The notes beneath the pieces are model-generated. The model had not been told where the DNA came from. It saw only the letters and a program-made list of their open reading frames with translations, and searched no databases. Of a stretch of 64,000 nucleotides of DNA, positions 28,450 through 40,071 are shown piece after piece; positions within the stretch are counted from its first letter, which is position 1; every line of letters begins with the position of its first letter. The translations under genes and the position numbers were made by a program. This DNA comes from Roseovarius sp. Its GTDB lineage: Bacteria > Pseudomonadota > Alphaproteobacteria > Rhodobacterales > Rhodobacteraceae. The stretch covers positions 62,001 through 126,000 of the forward strand of contig JAOSKR010000002.1 of the NCBI GenBank assembly GCA_027493545.1, written 5' to 3'.

Positions 28450-28477
28450 GGGCCCGGGGGCGCATGCCCCCGGGCCC
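28450..28477. terminator. Perfect 12-bp hairpin between the Tat binding-protein gene and choX
   Basis: GGGCCCGGGGGC (28450-28461) and its complement (28466-28477) flank a GCAT loop in the 102-base gap on the minus-strand unit. No T-run follows, so it may be an attenuator, an mRNA-stabilising structure or a palindromic repeat. Confidence 0.45.
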
Positions 28478-28499
28478 CCGGCCGTTTGGTCAGTGGCGA

Positions 28500-30059
28500 T
28501 CAGGCGAACCACCACCGTTCGACAAAGCGCAGCCCGTCGAGATCCCAGTTCGAGGCGACCTTCTCGGGGTGGGTAAGATTCTCGGTGAGGCCGGTGACGT
28601 AGCTGGCGAACATCGGGATGATGACACCGCCCTGATTGGACAGGATGTCCTGCATCTCCCAGTACATCTGGCGGCGCTTGTCCTCGTCCAGTTCGGCCCG
28701 GGCCTTGACCATCAGGTCCTCGAAGGTCTCGTTGCACCAGAAGGTGTCGTTCCAGGAGCCGCCACAGGCGTATGCGATGGCAAAGGACTGGTCCTCGACC
28801 GGGCGGCCGCCCCAGTAGACGGCCGAGAACGGTTTCTTCATCCACACATCCGACCAGTAGCCATCCCCCGGGTTCGCGGACCACGTTGATGTCGATGCCC
28901 GCCGCCTTGGCCGAGTTCTGATAGAGCGTGGCCGCGTCCACCGCGCTGGCAAAGGCCGCCTCCGAGGCCGAAAGGCTCACCGAAACGCTGTCCACGCCGG
29001 CCTCCTTGAGGAACCACCTGGCCTTGTCCGGGTCGTAGGTCTTCTGTTCCAGTTCGGTGTTGAAATAGCGCTGGTTCGGGCCAATCGGATGATCGTTGCC
29101 GACCGAGCCGTAGCCGAACAGGATCTTTTCCACCAGCTCTGGGCGGTTGATGCCGTACTTGAGAGCCCGGCGGATATTGTTGTCGGTAAAGGGATCGGCG
29201 CGCGTGTCCATCGCGAAGGTGTAGTGCTGTGTGCCCGCGACCGATTCGACCTTGATGCCGGGCTTGCGGGCCAGAAGTGCCGCCGCCTTGAGATCGACCT
29301 TGTCGGCCACGTGCACGTCGCCCGCAACGAGCGAGGTCGTGCGCGCGTTCTGATCGGTGATCGAGAGCAGGTCGGCGCTGTCGAACCAGCCCACGCCCTC
29401 GCGCCAGTGATTGGGGTTGCGCTCGAGCTGGGTGATGATGCCGGGCTTGAAATCCTTGAGCGTGTAGCTGCCGCAACCATCAGCCGAGCGCCAGTCGATG
29501 CCGTCGCCGTCGGCCGGGCAGATCACCGGTGGTAGTCGCTCAGGATGAAGGGAAAGTCGGCATTGCCGCCCGAGAGGGTAAAGATGAGGGTATCGTCGCC
29601 CTCGGTGGCGATGTCGGCGATGCCGGCGACGATCGGTCCGGCGGCCGAGGTCGAATCCTCGCCGCGGTGGTAGTTGATCGAGTTGACCACGTCTTCGAGC
29701 GTCACCGCCCGGCCGGAATGGAAGGTGACGCCCTTGCGCAGCTTGAAGCGCCATTGCTTGGCGTCGGGCGTGGCCTCCCAGCTTTCGGCCAGTTCCGGGG
29801 CGAGCGAGCCATCGGGTGCCACCTCGGTCAGCCGGCCATGCACCGCGAACGCCACCGCCCGGGAGTAGGCGTTGTCAAGGATCGCGGGGTCGAGCGTGTC
29901 GGAGGTGCTGCCATGGCCCATGGCGGCGATGAGATGGCCGCCGCGCTTGGGCGTCTGGGCCAGCGCGCCGCCCATCGGCAGCGACGCGGCGATGGCGCCG
30001 GCGGCGGTGGTCTTGAGAAAGCCGCGGCGATCGAGACGTCCACCAGTGATGAGTGACAT
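28500..30059 (-). CDS. Tat-exported family 5 extracellular solute-binding protein (two frameshifts)
   Basis: DppA/OppA-type binding protein, SBP_bac_5. Start MSLITGGRLDRRGFLKTTAAGAIA at 30057-30059, a twin-arginine signal. Landmarks: WRFKLRKGVTFHSGRAVTLEDVV, then HYTFAMDTRADPFTDNNIRRALKYGINRPELVEKILFGYG, and the C-terminal MYWEMQDILSNQGGVIIPMF. One T is missing near 29527 and one G is extra near 28868. Corrected, about 520 residues. No matching permease or ATPase is present in the window. Its position next to the bet/cho genes suggests a quaternary amine, opine or peptide ligand; this is inference. Confidence 0.87.
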
Positions 30060-30285
30060 GAGTATTCTCCCTGTTTTTCCGTTTCTGTTCGTTGCCGCCG
30101 CTCGGCCCTGTCCTCCCTGGCGGTTCCCTCGCCGCGCGGTGCCGGATTGAGTGGTCCCTGGCGGCCCGGGTTGGGCGCCTTTAGCGGCGGCGGCTCGGGG
30201 GATGTTAGTATGACGCCGCGACGGGGTGCAACGTTGTAGTTCGTTTTCGTCTTTATCCGGCTCTCCGGCGACTGCGCCGGTTTTG

Positions 30286-30306
30286 TTGATTGACCCGTCA
30301 ATTAAA
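30286..30306. promoter_or_regulatory. Probable BetI operator
   Basis: TTGATTGACCCGTCAATTAA contains the inverted repeat ATTGAC-CC-GTCAAT (30289-30302) in the AT-rich 56 bases before betI. It resembles the choline-responsive BetI box of E. coli (TTGATTG...CAAT type). The 298-base divergent gap 30060-30357 holds no gene. Confidence 0.65.
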
Positions 30307-30357
30307 CGCGGCTACGCGTTGTTGCGCAACATCTTTTTTTGGGAAGAGAGGACACGC

Positions 30358-30945
30358 ATGCCCAGGATCGGCGTGGAACCCATCCGCCGCTCGGCTCTGG
30401 TGGAGGCCACGATTCACGAGATCGGCTCGCATGGCACGCTCGATGTGACCGTCAGCCAGATCGCCCGTCGCGCCGGCATGTCGCCGGCGCTGGCACATCA
30501 TTATTTTGGCTCCAAGGAGGCGATCTTCGCCGCCGCCATGCGCCATATCCTGACGCTCTACGGCGCCGAGGTGCGCGGTGCGCTGATCATGGCCCGCACC
30601 CCGCGCGGGCGTATCGAGGCGATCATCCGCGCCAGCTTCGCGCCCGGGCAGTTCCGCCCCGAAATGGTGTCTGCCTGGCTCAACTTCTATGTCCAGGCAC
30701 GGACCTCGGCCGAGGCGCGGCGGCTGCTCAACGTCTATCAGCGCCGGCTCAGGTCGAACCTGCTGCACGCGCTGCGCCAGGCCGGGCAGGCCGAGGCGCG
30801 CACGCTGGCCCGCGGCCTGGCGGCGATGATCGACGGGCTCTACATCCGCCAGGCGTTGCGCAACGATCCGCTGTCGGCAGAGGCCGCGATCGGCGTGATG
30901 ATGCACTACCTCGACAGCTTCGTCACCGAGGGAGACGCATCGTGA
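30358..30945 (+). CDS. betI: TetR-family repressor BetI
   Basis: 195 residues. MPRIGVEPIRRSALVEATIHEIGSHGTLDVTVSQIARRAGMSPALAHHYFGSKEAIFAAAMRHIL is the diagnostic N-terminal HTH (about residues 9-55). Ligand part: SAWLNFYVQARTSAEARRLLNVYQRRLRSNLL. In relatives it represses bet genes and is relieved by choline. ATG 30358 follows GAGAGG. The stop overlaps betC (GTGA), giving the operon betI-betC-betA; betB is not present in the window. Confidence 0.96.
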   Translation: MPRIGVEPIRRSALVEATIHEIGSHGTLDVTVSQIARRAGMSPALAHHYFGSKEAIFAAAMRHILTLYGAEVRGALIMARTPRGRIEAIIRASFAPGQFRPEMVSAWLNFYVQARTSAEARRLLNVYQRRLRSNLLHALRQAGQAEARTLARGLAAMIDGLYIRQALRNDPLSAEAAIGVMMHYLDSFVTEGDAS

Positions 30946-32456
30946 CCCGGCCCAACATCCTGATCGTGATGGTCGATCAGCTCAATGGCACGTTCTTTCC
31001 CGACGGCCCGGCCGACTGGCTGCACGTGCCCAATATCGCGGCGCTGGCCGCGCGTTCGACGCGGTTCGCCAATGCCTACACCGCCAGCCCGCTCTGCGCG
31101 CCGGGGCGGGCGAGCTTCATGTCGGGGCTCTTGCCCTCGCGTTCGCGCGTCTACGACAACGCCGCCGAGTTTTCCGCCGACATCCCCACCTTCGCCCACC
31201 ATCTGCGGCGCGCGGGCTATCGCACCTGCCTCTCGGGCAAGATGCATTTCGTCGGCCCCGATCAGCTGCATGGCTTCGAGGAACGGCTGACCACCGACAT
31301 CTACCCCGCCGATTTCGGCTGGACCCCCGATTACCGCAAGCCCGGCGAGCGCATCGACTGGTGGTATCACAACCTCGGCTCGGTCACCGGCGCGGGCGTG
31401 GCCGAGATCACCAACCAGATGGAGTACGACGACGAGGTCGCCCACTTTGCCCGCGCCAGGATCTACGATCTCGGGCGCCGCCACGACGACCGGCCCTGGT
31501 GCCTGACCGTCAGCTTCACCCATCCACACGACCCTTATGTCGCGCGCCGCCGCTTCTGGGACCTCTACGAGGATTGCGCGCATCTGTCCCCGCGGGTGCC
31601 GGCGATGGCCTATGAGGACCACGACCCCCATTCCCGGCGCATTCTTGACGCCAGCGACTGGCGCAGCTTCGACATCACCGAAGAGCACATCCGCCGTGCG
31701 CGCCGGGCCTATTTTGCCAACCTCTCCTATCTCGATGCGCATATCGGCGACATTCTCGAGGCGCTCCGCGGCACCCGCCAGCACGACGACACCATCGTCC
31801 TTTTCGTCTCCGATCACGGCGACATGCTGGGCGAGCGGGGTTTGTGGTTCAAGATGTCGTTCTTCGAGGGCTCGGCGCGGGTGCCGCTGATGATCGCGGC
31901 GCCGGGGATGGCGCCGGGGTGCGTGACCGATCCGGTCTCGACCATCGACATCTGCCCGACGCTTTGCGAGCTTGCCGGCGCCGACATGACCGGGGTCGCT
32001 CCCTGGGTCGAGGGCCAGTCGCTGGTGCCGCTGGCGCAAGGCGCCGCGCGCGAGACGCCGGTGGCGATGGAATATGCCGCCGAGGCCTCTGATGCGCCGC
32101 TCGTCGGGCTGCGGCAGGGGCGGTGGAAATATACCCGCTGCGCGCTCGACCCCGATCAGCTCTTCGACCTCGAAGCCGACCCGCTCGAGCTTGTCAACCT
32201 CGCCCCCGACCCCGCCCACGCGCAGACGCTGGCGCGGTTTCGCGACATCGCCGGGGCGCGCTGGGATCTCGACGCCTTCGACGCCCAGGTGCGCGAAAGC
32301 CAGGCCCGAAGGCATGTGGTCTACGAGGCGCTGCGGCGGGGCGGTTATTATCCCTGGGACTACCAGCCGCTGCAGCGCGCGTCCGAGCGCTACATGCGCA
32401 ACCACATGGACCTCAACGTGGTCGAGGAACGCCAACGCTATCCAAGGGGCGAATGA
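30942..32456 (+). CDS. betC: Choline-sulfatase
   Basis: 504 residues, intact, GTG start overlapping betI. Hydrolyses choline-O-sulfate to choline and sulfate. Metal motif [12 protein letters not shown], the sulfatase signature C-A-P-G-R at residues 52-56 (Cys converted to formylglycine), and [19 protein letters not shown] plus [15 protein letters not shown] are those of BetC. The C-terminal extension [12 protein letters not shown] matches the choline-sulfatase-specific tail. No signal peptide, so cytoplasmic. It supplies choline to BetA next door. Confidence 0.96.
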   Translation: MTRPNILIVMVDQLNGTFFPDGPADWLHVPNIAALAARSTRFANAYTASPLCAPGRASFMSGLLPSRSRVYDNAAEFSADIPTFAHHLRRAGYRTCLSGKMHFVGPDQLHGFEERLTTDIYPADFGWTPDYRKPGERIDWWYHNLGSVTGAGVAEITNQMEYDDEVAHFARARIYDLGRRHDDRPWCLTVSFTHPHDPYVARRRFWDLYEDCAHLSPRVPAMAYEDHDPHSRRILDASDWRSFDITEEHIRRARRAYFANLSYLDAHIGDILEALRGTRQHDDTIVLFVSDHGDMLGERGLWFKMSFFEGSARVPLMIAAPGMAPGCVTDPVSTIDICPTLCELAGADMTGVAPWVEGQSLVPLAQGAARETPVAMEYAAEASDAPLVGLRQGRWKYTRCALDPDQLFDLEADPLELVNLAPDPAHAQTLARFRDIAGARWDLDAFDAQVRESQARRHVVYEALRRGGYYPWDYQPLQRASERYMRNHMDLNVVEERQRYPRGE

Positions 32457-34113
32457 TGCAGGCAGATTACGTTATCGTCGGTGCGGGCAGCGCCGGCTGC
32501 ACCATGGCTTACCGGCTGTCGGAGGCCGGCAAATCGGTCATCGTGGTCGAGCACGGCGGCTCTGATGCCGGTCCCTTCATCCAGATGCCCGGCGCGCTCA
32601 GCTATCCGATGAACATGGCCCGCTATGACTGGGGCTATCAGAGCGAGCCCGAGCCGCATCTCGGCGGCCGCCGGCTGGCGGCGCCGCGGGGCAAGGTGAT
32701 CGGGGGTCGTCCTCGATCAACGGCATGGTCTATGTGCGCGGGAATGCGCGCGATTATGACCGCTGGCGCGACAGCGGCGCCGAGGGCTGGGGCTTTGCCG
32801 ATGTGCTGCCCTATTTCAAGCGGATGGAGTGCTGGCACGACGGCGGTCATGGCGGCGATGCGGCGTGGCGCGGCACGCAAGGCCCGCTCCACGTCAGCCG
32901 CGGGCGGATGGAAAACCCGCTGACCCGCGCCTTTATCGAGGCCGGCGTGCAGGCGGGGTTACCCGGCGACGGACGACTACAACGGCCAGCAGCAGGAAGG
33001 TTTCGGCCCCTTCGACATGACCGTCTGGCAGGGGCGGCGCTGGTCGGCGGCCAATGCCTATCTGCGGCCCGCCCTGAAGCGTCAGAACTGCGACCTCGTG
33101 CGCGGCCTCGTCACCCGTGTCGTGATCGAAGAGGGCCGCGCCACCGGCGTCGAGCTGGTGCGCGGCGGGCGCACCGAGGAAATCGGCGCGCGCGCCGAGG
33201 TGATCGTTGCCGCCTCGGCCTTCAACTCGCCGAAGCTGCTGATGCTGTCGGGGATCGGCCCCGGCGCGCACCTGGCCGAACACGGGGTGCCGGTTGTCGC
33301 CGACCGTCCCGGCGTCGGCGCCAACCTGCAGGATCATCTCGAGATTTACGTGCAGATGGCGGCGTCGCAGCCGGTCAGCCTTTTCCGCTACTGGAATCTC
33401 TGGGGAAAGGCCCGGGTCGGGCTCAGGTGGCTGGTGAACCGCTCGGGCCCCGGCGCGTCGAACCAGTTCGAAAGCTGCGGCTTCATCCGCAGCCGCGCCG
33501 GTGTCGACTACCCCGATATCCAGTTCCATTTCCTGCCCATCGCCGTGCGCTATGACGGCAAGGCGGCGGCCGAGGGGCACGGCTTTCAGGCCCATGTCGG
33601 GCCGATGCGCAGCGCCTCGCGCGGGACGGTCGGCTTGCGCGGCCCCGACCCGGCAGCGGCGCCGGTCATCCGCTTCAACTACATGAGCGCGCCCGAAGAC
33701 TGGGAGGATTTCCGCCGCGCCATCCGCCTGACGCGCGAAATCTTCGCACAGCCCGCCTTTGCTCCGTTCCTGCGCCACGAGATCCAGCCCGGGGCGGCGG
33801 TGCAGGACGACGACGCGCTCGACGCCTTCGTGCGCGAACATGTCGAGAGCGCCTATCACCCCTGCGGCACCTGCCGGATGGGGCGCGCGGACGACCTCGC
33901 CGCCGTGGTCGACCCGGAGGGGCGCGTGATCGGGGTCGAACGCCTGCGCGTCGCCGACAGCAGCGTCTTTCCCCTCATCACCAACGGCAACATCAACGCC
34001 CCTCGATCATGGTGGGCGAGAAGATTGCCGACCACATCCTCGGGCGCGTGCCGCTGTCGCCCGACAATGCCCGCCCCCGGGTCCATCCTGACTGGGAAAC
34101 GTCGCAGCGCTAG
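32456..34113 (+). CDS. betA: Choline dehydrogenase (three frameshifts)
   Basis: GMC-type flavoenzyme oxidising choline to betaine aldehyde at the membrane. FAD motif [16 protein letters not shown] and the GMC signature region [22 protein letters not shown] (after restoring one G near 32707). An extra base near 32958 precedes [16 protein letters not shown], and a missing C near 34003 precedes [15 protein letters not shown]; the corrected stop is TAG 34111-34113. The catalytic stretch [13 protein letters not shown] is present. Corrected, about 552 residues, normal. ATG 32456 has AAGGGG at proper spacing; the ATG at 32453 is too close. It is the last gene of the bet operon. Confidence 0.94.
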
Positions 34114-34134
34114 GCCAGCGCGGGCGGCGCCGCG

Positions 34135-35577
34135 TCAATCCACCGTGTAGGGCAGCACGCCGCGCTCGTCGGGTTCCACCCGCAGGCGCCGTTCCAGCGG
34201 CGGCACCGAACGCTGGTGGCAGCCGGTGCGCTCGCAGATGCGGCACGAGATGCCGATGGGCTCGTAGGCGCGGGCATTGGTCATGTCCAGATCGTCGGCA
34301 TAGACCAGCGCGTCGGCGTGGCGCACCTCGCATCCGAGCGCGATGGCGAACCGCCGCGTGGGCGCGCCATAGCTGCCGCCGGGCTTGCTGACGTCGCGTG
34401 CAAGCGAGATATAGCGCACCCCGTCGGGGGTCTCGGCCAGCTGGCGCAGGAACCTCCCCGGCGTCTCGAACGCGCGGTGCACGTTCCAGAGCGGGCAGGC
34501 GCCGCCGAAGCGGGCGAACTGCAGCCGCGTGGCCGAGTGCCGCTTGGTGATGGTGCCGGCCTGATCGACCCGGACAAAGAAGAACGGCACCCCCTTGGCG
34601 CCCGGCCGTTGCAGGGTCGAAAGGCGGTGGCAGACCTGTTCGATCGAGGCGCCGAAGCGGTTGGCGAGGATTTCCAGATCGTGCCGGCTGTCGCGGGCGG
34701 CATCGAGAAAGGCGGTGTAGGGCATCAGCGCGGCGCCGGCGAAATAGTTCGCCAGCCCGATCTTGGCGATAGCGCGCGCCGCCCCGGACTGAAAGCGCGC
34801 CAGATCGAGCGTCGCGTCCAGAAGCTTGTCCTGGGTCACGAGCGCCAGCTGGTGCAGCATCTGAAAGCCGCGCGTCTCGGGCCCTGCGCGCGTGGACAAA
34901 TAGAGCGTGCCCGCCGCGCGATCGAACCGGCGCAGGGTCTCGCCGTCGCCGCCCGTATCGGTGCCGGTCACGGTGATGCCGAGCGCCTTCAGTCGCGCCT
35001 CGGCCAGCTCCGCCACCGGCCGCGACCCGGCGGTCGAGGCAAAGCGTTCGGCGGCGCGGTCGACGGCGTCGATGTAGTTGTCGCAATAGTGAAAGAAGTC
35101 GCGCACCTCGTCCCAGGGGCTGGGCTGCATGCGGCTGTCCTCGCGCCCCAGCGCCTCGTCGAGCGAGGCCAGCCGCTCGTGGGTCTGGCGATAGGCGCGA
35201 TGGAGTTCCAGAAAGGCCCGCGCGAGCGCCGGCGCGTTCGAGGCGGTCAGCCGCAGATCGGTGAGCGGCGGCGGATCGTCGGCAAAGACCGGATCGGCCA
35301 GCGCCTCGCGCATGTCCGAGATCATCCGCTCGGCGTCTCCGGTCGAAAGCTCGGTGACGTCAAAGCCGAACTCCTGCGCCAGTGCCAGCACCACGGTGGT
35401 GCTTACGGGCCGGTTGTTGTTCTCCATCTGGTTGAGATAGGGCAGCGACACGCCGAGCTTGGCGGCGAAGTCCTTTTGCGTCAGTCCCAGCCGCTGGCGG
35501 GTCTCGCGCAGCTTGGCGCCGGCATAGAGTTTCTGGGCGGGCACGGGTGCGGCCTTTGCGAATTCGCGATCTGCCAA
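34135..35577 (-). CDS. Short-chain fatty acyl-CoA type regulator (ScfR/PccR family)
   Basis: 480 residues. XRE HTH at about 17-75 ([37 protein letters not shown]), then a degenerate ImmA/IrrE-like domain (about 215-310) with [16 protein letters not shown] and [13 protein letters not shown], and a C-terminal Cys-containing domain ([28 protein letters not shown]), formerly DUF2083. In Rhodobacter sphaeroides the relative PccR controls propionyl-CoA carboxylase. The start [18 protein letters not shown] is the only well placed one. Target here unknown; it is convergent with betA. Confidence 0.9.
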   Translation of the reverse strand: MADREFAKAAPVPAQKLYAGAKLRETRQRLGLTQKDFAAKLGVSLPYLNQMENNNRPVSTTVVLALAQEFGFDVTELSTGDAERMISDMREALADPVFADDPPPLTDLRLTASNAPALARAFLELHRAYRQTHERLASLDEALGREDSRMQPSPWDEVRDFFHYCDNYIDAVDRAAERFASTAGSRPVAELAEARLKALGITVTGTDTGGDGETLRRFDRAAGTLYLSTRAGPETRGFQMLHQLALVTQDKLLDATLDLARFQSGAARAIAKIGLANYFAGAALMPYTAFLDAARDSRHDLEILANRFGASIEQVCHRLSTLQRPGAKGVPFFFVRVDQAGTITKRHSATRLQFARFGGACPLWNVHRAFETPGRFLRQLAETPDGVRYISLARDVSKPGGSYGAPTRRFAIALGCEVRHADALVYADDLDMTNARAYEPIGISCRICERTGCHQRSVPPLERRLRVEPDERGVLPYTVD

Positions 35578-35613
35578 GAGTAGCTTTGCAAACCGCGCCC
35601 CGCAAGCCGCGTT

Positions 35614-35955
35614 TCAGAGGCGTTCGATGGCGATATCCTCGCGGGCGTAAAAGGCGATGTGATCCTTGATGGGTGCGACCGCCGCGATCGGATCCTCATA
35701 GCTCCAGGCCGTATTTTCCATCGTGCCGCTCTTGGTCACGATCGAGAAATGGGTGGCATCGCCCTTCAGCGGGCAGTGGGTGCGGCGGTCCGAGACATCG
35801 AGAAACGCCATCGCCACGTCCTTGCGCGGGAAATAGACCACGTCGGCAAGCCCGTCCTCGCTCAGCGTCAGCGCGTTCCTGCTATCCGCCAGAATGGCGC
35901 CACCGGCGCGCACGCACCATTTGCCTTCGGCCTTGCGGATTGCGATCTTGTTCAT
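35614..35955 (-). CDS. DUF427 domain protein
   Basis: 113 residues, intact. YFPRKDVAMAFLD...THCPLKGDATHFSI (about 40-72) and ENTAWSYEDPIAAVAPIKDHIAFY are the DUF427 hallmarks, with the conserved C-P-x-K-G-x-A core. A small beta-barrel fold of unknown function, widespread in actinobacteria and alphaproteobacteria. Start MNKIAIRKAEGKW at 35953-35955. The frame ends just before the ScfR-like start on the same strand, so co-transcription is possible. Confidence 0.92.
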   Translation of the reverse strand: MNKIAIRKAEGKWCVRAGGAILADSRNALTLSEDGLADVVYFPRKDVAMAFLDVSDRRTHCPLKGDATHFSIVTKSGTMENTAWSYEDPIAAVAPIKDHIAFYAREDIAIERL

Positions 35956-36043
35956 GCGGTCTCTCTCCCTCGACGCGTCTTTTCGGCGCCCTTCTACACT
36001 GTCTTTCCCGGCGGGCGCGAGTCCCGCGATGCCGCAGCCCGCC

Positions 36044-37845
36044 TCAGAGCGGTGCCGTCATCGCCGCCAGCCAGTCGCGCGCCGGCGGCGAGAGGCGCGG
36101 GCCGATCCTTTCGGCGCAGGTGGCGTGATAGGCGTCGAGCCAGTCGCGTTCGGGCGCGCTCAGCATTTCCGTCACGATCAGCCGGCGGTCGATGGGGGCA
36201 AAGCTGATCGTCTCGAAGTCGAGCCACCGGCCGGCGTCGCCACCCGGCAGCGGCTCGGCCTCGCGCACCACCAGCAGGTTCTCGATGCGGATGCCGAAGG
36301 CGCCCTCGCGGTAGTAGCCCGGTTCGTTGGAGAGAATCATTCCCGGCTCGAGCGTCACCTCGCTGAGCCGCGACAGCCGCTGCGGCCCCTCGTGGACGCA
36401 CAGATGCACGCCCACCCCGTGGCCGGTGCCGTGGGCATAATCCTGCCCGGCCAGCCACAGCGGATAGCGCGCCAGCGCGTCGAGGTCGCGCCCGGCGAGC
36501 CCGAACGGCCAGCGCGCCCGGCTCATCGCGATCATCCCCCGCAGCACGCGGGTAAAGGCGGCGCGTTCATCGGCGCCCACCCGGCCCACCGGCAGCGTGC
36601 GGGTGATGTCCGTGGTGCCGTCCGCGTACTGACCGCCGCTGTCGAGCACCACCAGGTCGCCCTCCTCGATGAGGCGGTTGGTGGTCTCGCTCACCCGGTA
36701 ATGCGCCAGTGCCCCGTGCGGCCCCGACCCGGCGATGGTGTCGAAGCTGAGGTCGAGCAGTTCGCCGGTGGCGCGGCGCTCGGCCTCGAGCCTGGTGACC
36801 ACGTCGATCTCGGTCAGGGTGCCGGGGGCTGGGTGTCGAACCACGCCAGGAATTCGCAAAGCGCGGCGCCGTCGCGCAGATGCGCGCCCCTTGTGGCGGC
36901 GATCTCGGCGGGGGACTTGCGGGCCTTGGGCAGGATGCAGGGATCGTCACCCCAGACGATGGCGACACCGGCCTCGTCGAGTTGGCGCGCCACTTCGAGC
37001 GGCACACTGGCCTTGTCGAGCCGCACCGGCCCCGACAGCGTCCTCAGCCCCGGCAGGAAGGCGCCCGGCGGGCGGATCACCACATCGTCACCCAGATGCG
37101 CACGCACCGCGTCGTCAAGCTTGGCGGCATCCGCGAAGAGCGTCACCTGCCCGCCCTCGTGCAGGATTGCAAAGGCATGGGGCACCGGGTTCCGGGGGAT
37201 GTCGGAGCCGCGGATGTTGAGCAGCCAGGCGATCGAATCGGGCAGGGTGATCACCGCCGCCGTTTGGCCGGCGTCGTGCAGGTTGCGGGAAAGGCGGGCG
37301 CGCTTGGCGGCGTGGGTCTCGCCGGCGAAACGATCGGGATAGACGCGCATCCGCCCCTGCGGTGGCGCCGGGCGGTCGGGCCAGATGCGGGCGATCATGT
37401 TCGGGCCGGGGCGCAGCTCGATGGCGCTGCCCGCGAGATCCGTCTCCAGCGTGCCGATCTGCTCGGGGGTGTAAAGCCAGGGGTCGAAGCCCACCGTGCC
37501 GCCCGCGCCCAGATGCTCGCGAAGCCACCGGGCCGGTTTGGTTTCCGGCCAGTCGACCGGGGTGAAGCTGTCGGTGTCGACCTGCGCCTTGACCTGGGCG
37601 CGGTAACGGCCATCGACGAACACTCCGGCGATGTCGGCCAGCACGACGCAGAACCCCGCCGAGCCGGTGAAGCCCGTGAGCCACGCGAGGCGCTCGTCGC
37701 CAGGCGCCACGTATTCGCCCTGATGCGCGTCGGCGCGGGGCACCAGGTATCCCGCCAGCCCCTCCGCCGCCATCGCCTCGCGCAGCGCGGCAAGACGCGG
37801 CGGCCCCTGTTCGGGACGGGCGGTATCGGTAAAGGATTGAAACAT
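36044..37845 (-). CDS. Xaa-Pro aminopeptidase (frameshifted)
   Basis: Cytoplasmic aminopeptidase P (M24B), removes N-terminal residues before proline. Start [21 protein letters not shown]. Two creatinase-type N domains are followed by the pita-bread domain: metal ligands in [41 protein letters not shown] and GIRIENL. One extra C near 36828 breaks the frame between AWFDTQ and [17 protein letters not shown]. Corrected, 600 residues, normal for this three-domain type. Divergent from ggt. Confidence 0.93.
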
Positions 37846-38096
37846 CGCGCATCCCCTCGTTCACAGAGGCCCCATTGCTAGGCGAGGCGCGCGGCAAGAT
37901 CAATCGTCCGTGCATGCGTCCTGGCGGCGGCAGTCGAGGCCATCGGCCCGCTCGGGGAACGGGAAACCCCGGTGAAAATGCTTTCACTGCCCCCCTCGCC
38001 GGGGTTAGACCTCGAAGGCGGGCGCCCCTGTCCGGTGCCGGCCGGGGATGCGTCCGGCCGCCCGCCGGATCAGGGCGCCGGCAAAGGGAGGACGTC

Positions 38097-39889
38097 ATGC
38101 GCCGCGCATTCCATGTGTTCTGGCTGGTTCTGGCGGGGCTTGCCGTCTTGCCGGCCGCCGCGCAACAGGCCGCCGATCTGGTCGCGCCCGAGGGCGCGGG
38201 GGCAGGGGCGGTGGCCACATCTGCCGCCACGGCCGACGCGCTGGCGGCAAAGGCCGCCGGACGGCCGGTCGCGGCGCGCGACTGGATGGTCGCGGCGGCC
38301 AACCCGCTGGCGGTCGAGGCCGGCGCGCGGGTGCTGGAAAGGGGCGGCAGCGCGGCCGACGCGATGGTGGCGGTGCAGGCGGTGCTGGGGCTCGTCGAGC
38401 CGCAGAGCTCGGGCCTGGGCGGCGGCGCGTTTCTGGTCTGGTACGATGGCGCGAGCGGGCAGGTGAGCACGCTCGACGGGCGCGAGACCGCGCCGCTGGC
38501 GGCGACGCCGCGGCTCTTTCAGGACGAGGGCGGCGCGCCGCTCGATTTCTACGACGCGGTGGTGGGCGGGCGCTCGGTCGGCGTGCCGGGAACGCCGGCG
38601 CTGCTCAAGGCGGCGCATGAGCGCTGGGGACGCGCCGACTGGGCCGGGCTTTTCGACGACGCGATCCGCCTCGCCGATCAGGGCTTTGCCGTCTCGTCGC
38701 GGCTGGCCATGGCGGTGGCGGGCGACGCGCCGCGGCTTGCGCGCTTTGCCGGCACACGCGCCTATTTCTTTCCCGAAGGCCGCCTGCCCGAGGTCGGGCA
38801 ACGGCTCAGGAATCCTGCCTATGCCGACACCTTGCGCGTTCTCGCGCGCGAGGGACCGGCGCCCTTTTATACCGGCGAGATCGCGGCCGACATTGTCGCC
38901 ACGGTTCGCGCCGCGCCCGGAAACCCCGGGGTGATGGCGCCGCTCGATCTGGCGATCTACCGGGTGAGGGAGCGCCCGCCGGTCTGCGCGCCCTATCGCG
39001 GATACCGGGTCTGCGGCATCGGGCCGCCCTCGTCGGGTGCGCTGACGGTCGGGCAGATCCTGGGGTTGCTTGCGCATTATGACCTCGCGGCGCTGGGACC
39101 CGAGAGCCCGCGCGCCTGGCGGCTGATTGGCGACGCCAGCCGGCTCGCGTTCGCCGACCGCGGCCGCTACATCGCCGACAGCGATTTCGTGCCGGTGCCG
39201 GTCGAGGGGCTGCTCGACCCCGATTATCTGGCAAGGCGCGCGAAATTGCTGGAAGGTGATACCGCCCTGCCGGAGGTTGCGCCGGGAGAGCCCGAATTCG
39301 ACCACGCGCTCGACCGTGCCGATGGCGGGGCGCTCGAATTCCCCTCGACCTCGCATATCTCGATCGTCGACGGTTTTGGCAACGCGCTGTCGATGACCAC
39401 CACCATCGAGAACGGCTTCGGCTCGCGGCTGATGGTGCGCGGGTTCCTGCTCAACAACGAGCTGACCGATTTCTCGTTTCGCAGCCATGTGGGCGGCGTG
39501 CCGGTGGCAAACCGCGTCGAGCCGGGCAAGCGGCCGCGCTCGTCGATGGCGCCGACCATCGTGCTGCGGGACGGCCGCCCGGTGCTGGTCGTGGGCTCGC
39601 CCGGCGGCAGCCGCATCATCGGCTATGTCGTCAAGGCCATCATCGCCCGGCTCGACTGGGGCCTGGACGTGCAGGCGGCGGTGGCGCTGCCCAACATGGT
39701 CAACCGCTTCGGCACCTTTGATGTGGAACTCGGGCGCGTGGATGAGGGGCTCGCCGCGTCTTTGGGGGCGATCGGGTTCGGTATCGAACGCCGGGTGCTC
39801 AATTCGGGGCTGCACGCGATCTCGCTCGGCCCCGAGGGCCTGCGCGGCGGCGCCGACCCGCGCCGCGAGGGGTGGCGCTGGGACGCTAG
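38097..39889 (+). CDS. ggt: Gamma-glutamyltransferase (frameshift at the last codons)
   Basis: Periplasmic Ntn-hydrolase that transfers or hydrolyses the gamma-glutamyl group of glutathione. Signal peptide residues 1-22; ATG 38097 behind GGGAGG. Substrate Arg region [12 protein letters not shown]; nucleophile Thr in [11 protein letters not shown] (about 415-425), where self-cleavage makes large and small subunits; later [13 protein letters not shown] and GSPGGSRII. One G is missing near 39872; adding it gives the normal end DPRREGVALGR and stop TAG at 39887. Without it the frame runs through the repeat region into the next gene. About 597 residues. Confidence 0.94.
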
Positions 39890-39918
39890 GCATCGTTGGC
39901 GGCTCTTGGGGTGTTGTC

Positions 39919-39942
39919 GTCCGGCCCGCGAGCGGGCCGGAC
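39919..39942 (+). terminator. Strong hairpin after ggt
   Basis: GTCCGGCCCG and CGGGCCGGAC form a perfect 10-bp stem with a CGAG loop, 29 bases after the corrected ggt stop. No T-run follows, so termination is only likely. Confidence 0.5.
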
Positions 39943-40071
39943 ATGCGCCCGACCGGCCGTCACGCCACAGGCGCGCCTGCGGCACGACGGCGGGCGCATT
40001 CGCGCCCACCCGGGCGGCCGCATGTCATCCGGTCGCGGACCGACGGGTTGTGTCGGGCGGCGCATCCCCAA

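Noticed and set aside
30339..30941. N-terminal extension of choline-sulfatase through betI
   Set aside because: It is in a different frame of betI, and BetC begins with its conserved metal motif right after the GTG at 30942.
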